Source: an uncultured Eubacteriales bacterium (GTDB lineage: Bacteria; Bacillota; Clostridia; Peptostreptococcales; Anaerovoracaceae). Taken from it: DNA of 8,498 bases. Below, in pieces: positions 5,588-8,498 of the stretch (its first letter is position 1; every line of letters begins with the position of its first letter). The position numbers and the translations under genes were made by a program. The notes under the pieces are model-generated. The model did no database searches. It was not told where the DNA came from and saw only the letters and a program-made list of their open reading frames with translations. The stretch is taken from assembly GCA_902793875.1 (NCBI GenBank), contig CADBFL010000019.1:1-8498 (forward strand), given 5' to 3'.

Positions 5588-7798
5588 TTACAGTATTCCT
5601 TCTTCAAGCGACTTTTCGGCCTCTTTCATCATATCCTTGCTGATATCTTCGCTGCTGCCGAACGCGATGCCGAATCTCAGCTCCGCGTCAGGCGAGCCTT
5701 CTCCGCGCTCGTCATATGCTTCGTGAAGGCTCTTCACCTTTTCGCTTATGACATCCTTTTCGTGTATGTTCGCCCTTGTGAGTATCACAGCGAACCTGTG
5801 GACTCCGAGGCGGCATACGAAGTCAGACGCCCTGAAGTTGTGCCGGAGGACCTCGGCGACCCCGCGCACGGTCCTTTCCGCCGCCTCAGGGCCTTCGTTC
5901 CTTGAGATCTCCTCATAGTTCGATATGTCTGCAAGGACAAGGGTGCAGTGCTTTCTGTCAGCGTCGTAAAGGAGGATATCGAAGCCGCTGCTGTTGTACA
6001 GGCCCGTCGAAGGATCGTGCAGCGCCTCGTATGTCATCCTGTCGCGTATGAGCTTCCGGCTCATCCTTCTCTCAGGAGTCATCGGAGCATCGCTCTTTCT
6101 TTCCTTTGCCTCGATGATGAACTCCTCGAATCTCGCAGCAGGAACAGGCTCTGAGAAATAGAATCCCTGCACTATGTCGCAGCCCATGGCCTTGAGAGTA
6201 AACAGCTGCTCCGCCGTCTCCACGCCCTCCGCTATGACAGGCACGCCCAGCGATGCGGCGATCTCTATCACGATCTCGAGCATCCGGGTGTTCTTGCCGT
6301 TTTTGAAGGCCGTCCTGACGAACTGCATGTCGAGCTTGAGAGCGTCGACGGGAAGGTCGGAGAGCATGTTCAGCGACGAATATCCGGTGCCGAAATCATC
6401 CATCTCGATAAAGAACCCCTTCTTGCGGAAGTTCTCTACCGTCCTGATTATATGCTCCGAGTCCTGACTGTATGCGGATTCAGTGACCTCGATCATCAGG
6501 TCCCTGCCGCTGAGTCCGTACTGATCTGTCAGCTCGTTGACGGAGTCGACTATGTCCGGATCGAAAAGATCGATCCGTGACACGTTCACGCTGACCGGAA
6601 GCTTGACGCCGTACCTTATGTACCAGTCTTTTATCTGTTTCGCTGCCTCCGTGCGCACGTACTGATCCATCTGTTTGATCAGGCCGTTGTTCTCGAAGAG
6701 CCCTATAAAATATCCCGGGCTCAGAAGGCCGAATTCCGGATGCTCCCAGCGGACCAGCGCCTCTGCGCTGTGAAGCATCGGCAGATCTCCCCTGATGTCG
6801 AATTTTGGCTGATAATAGACCTTGAACTGTTTCTCTTCTATGCCGCGCGGGAAGTCCACGAGAAGCTGCTCCGAGAACATAGCGGACTCGTGCAGCTCGC
6901 TGTCGTAGATCGCGACCGCCTTGGTGAAGGTGCTGCGAACTGTATCCGCAGCCAGCTTGGCCCTGTCGAAGCGGCGCTCGATCTCGATGCTTTTGTCCGC
7001 CTTCGGGTAGACTCCCATCCTGAGCCTTACCACGTTCTCGTCCTTGCCCTCTCCGGCGGCGCCTCTGGATATTGATTCGAGCAGATCGGTATAGTCGCTC
7101 CTGTGAGCGCAGTACACAAGGAAATTATCCGCTTCCTTTCTGCAGGCTATGCCTTCTCTTTCTTCGAGCACTCTCCTGATGTTGTCCGCGATGCGCCTGA
7201 GGACCTCGTCTGCGTATATCCTTCCGTATCTCTCGTTTATCATGTGGAAGTGATTGATGCTTATGGCTATGGCATCCATGTCAAGATCATCATGCCGTAT
7301 GTCGAACTGATCCGCATACCTGAAGAAAAATTCGCGGCTGTAGAGACCTGTAAGGCTGTCATGCTCTGTCTGGCCGATGATGATGCGGTCCTCCGAAAGC
7401 TCGATGGTGCGCCTGACTCTGGCCTTTATCACCTCCGGCCTCGGGTAAGGCTTCGGAATGAAGTCCGAGGCTCCGAGGTCAAGGCTCTCGACCTCAGCCT
7501 CGCGGTCGTCCGTCATCACTATGACCGGCATCCTGAACTGAAGATCCATCTCCTGCACGGCTGCGAGTATGTCCATGCCCTTCATGTCAGGCAGATTCAG
7601 GTCGAGCATCACAAGGCTCAGCCTTCCGCTGTATCCGTCGATCAGCTCAAGCGCCTCGGCGCCTGTCCGCGCAGTGAGCACATCATAACTGTCCTGCAGC
7701 GTCTTTCTGAGCATCTCCAGGTTTGCAGCTTCATCCTCGATGATGAGTATCAGTTTCTTCTCTCCCGCATCGGTCTCCGCAGCTTTTTTGTTATTCAT
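5588..7798 (-). CDS. Response regulator with REC, degenerate GGDEF, EAL and second degenerate GGDEF domains (c-di-GMP phosphodiesterase)
   Basis: A 736-residue soluble protein with no signal peptide or membrane segment. The receiver domain (about 15-135) has the acidic pair E21-D22, phospho-acceptor D66 in MLDLNLP, T96 and K116. A GGDEF domain (about 143-300, HDSLTGLY at 146-153) has a ruined active site: EADNF in place of GGDEF. The EAL domain (about 310-565) keeps all expected catalytic positions: E346-A-L, N405, E437, D467-D468 in the DDFGTGYSSL loop, K488, E524 and Q544, so it should hydrolyse c-di-GMP. A second GGDEF-like domain (about 590-730, HDPSTGLYN) is also degenerate (GVHRF at 665-669). 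The degenerate domains may bind GTP or dimerise. The likely role is phosphorylation-controlled lowering of c-di-GMP; no partner kinase is in the window. The ATG is supported by GGAGAG 5 nt upstream. It heads an operon with the PotD-like gene. Domain calls are firm; activity is predicted. Confidence 0.93.
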   Translation of the reverse strand: MNNKKAAETDAGEKKLILIIEDEAANLEMLRKTLQDSYDVLTARTGAEALELIDGYSGRLSLVMLDLNLPDMKGMDILAAVQEMDLQFRMPVIVMTDDREAEVESLDLGASDFIPKPYPRPEVIKARVRRTIELSEDRIIIGQTEHDSLTGLYSREFFFRYADQFDIRHDDLDMDAIAISINHFHMINERYGRIYADEVLRRIADNIRRVLEEREGIACRKEADNFLVYCAHRSDYTDLLESISRGAAGEGKDENVVRLRMGVYPKADKSIEIERRFDRAKLAADTVRSTFTKAVAIYDSELHESAMFSEQLLVDFPRGIEEKQFKVYYQPKFDIRGDLPMLHSAEALVRWEHPEFGLLSPGYFIGLFENNGLIKQMDQYVRTEAAKQIKDWYIRYGVKLPVSVNVSRIDLFDPDIVDSVNELTDQYGLSGRDLMIEVTESAYSQDSEHIIRTVENFRKKGFFIEMDDFGTGYSSLNMLSDLPVDALKLDMQFVRTAFKNGKNTRMLEIVIEIAASLGVPVIAEGVETAEQLFTLKAMGCDIVQGFYFSEPVPAARFEEFIIEAKERKSDAPMTPERRMSRKLIRDRMTYEALHDPSTGLYNSSGFDILLYDADRKHCTLVLADISNYEEISRNEGPEAAERTVRGVAEVLRHNFRASDFVCRLGVHRFAVILTRANIHEKDVISEKVKSLHEAYDERGEGSPDAELRFGIAFGSSEDISKDMMKEAEKSLEEGIL

Positions 7799-7835
7799 GA
7801 TATCTCTCCATATGACCGCATAACAATACAGAGTA

Positions 7836-7865
7836 ATTATAACCTATTTGAAGACATAAAAACAA
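7836..7865 (-). promoter_or_regulatory. Promoter of the phosphodiesterase-potD-like operon
   Basis: On the minus strand, a perfect TATAAT (plus 7836-7841) is preceded by TTGTTT (plus 7860-7865) with an 18-nt spacer. The start of transcription is predicted near 7829, leaving a leader of about 30 nt, too short for a riboswitch. Palindrome copy 4 ends 8 bp upstream of the -35 box. Confidence 0.72.
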
Positions 7866-7873
7866 AGCTAATT

Positions 7874-7893
7874 ATGTAAAGCATTCTTTACAT
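7874..7893. promoter_or_regulatory. Palindrome ATGTAAAG-CATT-CTTTACAT, copy 4 (upstream of the phosphodiesterase promoter)
   Basis: Perfect 8-4-8 inverted repeat, extended by one more A-T pair on each side. Its centre is about 54 bp upstream of the predicted start point, next to the -35 box, a position suited to an activator or to a repressor that interferes with polymerase docking. It shares 18 identical consecutive bases with copy 2. No T-tract follows it on either strand. Confidence 0.7.
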
Positions 7894-7905
7894 AGCAGAG
7901 CATAA

Positions 7906-7933
7906 CAAACGGCCCGCTTTCGCGGACCGTCTG
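7906..7933 (-). terminator. Terminator after the GLUG-repeat surface protein gene
   Basis: On the minus strand a 12-bp stem (plus 7922-7933 with 7906-7917, two G-U pairs) closed by a GAAA tetraloop begins about 15 nt after the stop codon at 7949. The G-U pairs become C-A mismatches on the plus strand, so the minus strand is the intended one. The following U-run is short (its UUUG closes the stem), so termination may be incomplete and some read-through into the phosphodiesterase operon is possible. Confidence 0.7.
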
Positions 7934-7948
7934 CTTCTTCTTTTTTCC

Positions 7949-8498
7949 CTATTCGTTGATTATGAATGTTTCCGGAGCCGGCCAGTCGCCGTAATGGGTG
8001 TTGACGAAGTACGCGCCGAATCCCGAGGCGGATTCCGGTATCCTGTCAGTGCTTTTCCGGGCAAGCTGGGTCACTGTCCTCAGACTGTATCTGCCGTCGT
8101 AGTAATCCTCGACAGTACGGTCATACGGCTTCGCGTCATTCCACTCACCGCCGGTAAAGTTATTGTAGGTCTCTGCGTCTTCATCAAACGCGCTTACGCT
8201 TCTGTCGCCCGGATCCTTGTATGTAACGCCCTCGGTGTATGACCCCGCCTTCTCATTGATGATCATGAAGTACTGATTATCGGCGGAATCAGTCAGGTTT
8301 CCGCTGCCGAGGAAGGCATTCTTTCCGTTGACCAGTCCCGTGCAGTAGCTGTTTCTCACCTTGACCGAATTTGCGCTTCCGATGAAGCCGCTGACATTAT
8401 CCGACTCGTTTTCGCCCGCGCTCGCAGAGCATGTGGAGTAGCAGTATCTGATCTTTGCAGATGAGGCGTTTCCTATGAATCCTCCGGCAGTGCCGCTC
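7949..8498 (-). CDS. C-terminal part of a GLUG-repeat surface protein (5' end outside the window)
   Basis: The minus-strand reading frame is open to the right edge, so only the last 182 residues are seen. An in-frame GTG at 8359 has nothing to recommend it as a start, since the repeat pattern continues upstream of it. The visible part begins with GLUG-like repeats: GGFIGNASSAKIRYCYST, then SGFIGSANSVKVRNSYCTG 31 residues later, and a weaker AFLGSG. These short beta-forming units occur in bacterial adhesins and other large secreted proteins. The last 60 residues are not repetitive and contain HYGDWPAPE close to the end. There is no LPXTG signal or hydrophobic tail, so anchoring must be by the unseen N-terminus or by another route. 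The likely product is a cell-surface or pilus-associated adhesin; the exact role is unknown. It ends before terminator 7906-7933. Confidence 0.8.
   Translation of the reverse strand, partial: SGTAGGFIGNASSAKIRYCYSTCSASAGENESDNVSGFIGSANSVKVRNSYCTGLVNGKNAFLGSGNLTDSADNQYFMIINEKAGSYTEGVTYKDPGDRSVSAFDEDAETYNNFTGGEWNDAKPYDRTVEDYYDGRYSLRTVTQLARKSTDRIPESASGFGAYFVNTHYGDWPAPETFIINE

Noticed and set aside
7799..7835. c-di-GMP riboswitch in the phosphodiesterase leader
   Set aside because: The predicted leader is only about 30 nt and has no GEMM-like structure.
7103..7879. Plus-strand open frame of about 258 codons
   Set aside because: It is antisense to the receiver and first GGDEF domain and crosses the operon promoter; no start signal and no recognisable motif.
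502..7893. GlnR/TnrA or CcpA cre sites for the ATGTAAAG palindrome
   Set aside because: GlnR/TnrA sites need a 7-nt centre between TGTNA and TNACA, whereas here it is 8; cre sites have a central CG and a much shorter centre.

Overview
This window most likely comes from a moderate-GC (roughly 50-55%, estimated by eye) anaerobic Firmicute, probably a gut- or rumen-type member of the Clostridia. The reasons are the minimal regulator-nifS-nifU iron-sulfur operon without hscAB, strong AGGAGG-type ribosome binding sites, a Gram-positive-style PotD lipoprotein, a GLUG-repeat surface protein and a Na/Pi cotransporter fused to a PhoU domain. Placement below class level is not supported by what can be seen here.

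Layout. (1) Positions 5-2370, minus strand: an iron-sulfur assembly operon reading iscR-like Rrf2 regulator, nifS cysteine desulfurase, nifU scaffold, then a rho-independent terminator. A clear promoter lies upstream of the regulator, with a 9-bp inverted repeat over its spacer and -10 box, probably the autoregulatory operator. (2) Positions 2464-4395, plus strand: a divergently transcribed Na+/phosphate cotransporter with a C-terminal PhoU-like domain. (3) Positions 4435-4466: a strong hairpin between two convergent genes. (4) Positions 4497-7865, minus strand: a two-gene operon with its own promoter. It encodes a REC-GGDEF-EAL-GGDEF response regulator, whose EAL domain looks catalytically complete and whose two GGDEF domains look degenerate, followed 23 nt later by a PotD-family substrate-binding lipoprotein without transporter genes. 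(5) Positions 7906-8498, minus strand: a terminator and the 3' end of a large GLUG-repeat surface protein that runs off the right edge.

How the genes may work together. Region 1 is a self-contained sulfur-mobilising and scaffold pair under a cluster-sensing repressor. Region 4 is the most suggestive: a PotD-like protein paired with a c-di-GMP phosphodiesterase recalls the Vibrio cholerae NspS-MbaA polyamine-sensing pair. Here the enzyme is soluble and phosphorylation-controlled rather than membrane-bound, so a histidine kinase outside the window would have to bridge the two. A surface protein next door would be a natural target of c-di-GMP, but this is inference.

A signal that no gene explains is a 20-bp perfect or near-perfect palindrome, ATGTAAAG-N4-CTTTACAT. 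It occurs four times, always between genes: twice between nifS and nifU, once as the tip of the convergent-gene hairpin, and once just upstream of the phosphodiesterase promoter. It may be the operator of an unidentified regulator or a small dispersed RNA-hairpin element. No stretch longer than 300 bases lacks a gene.
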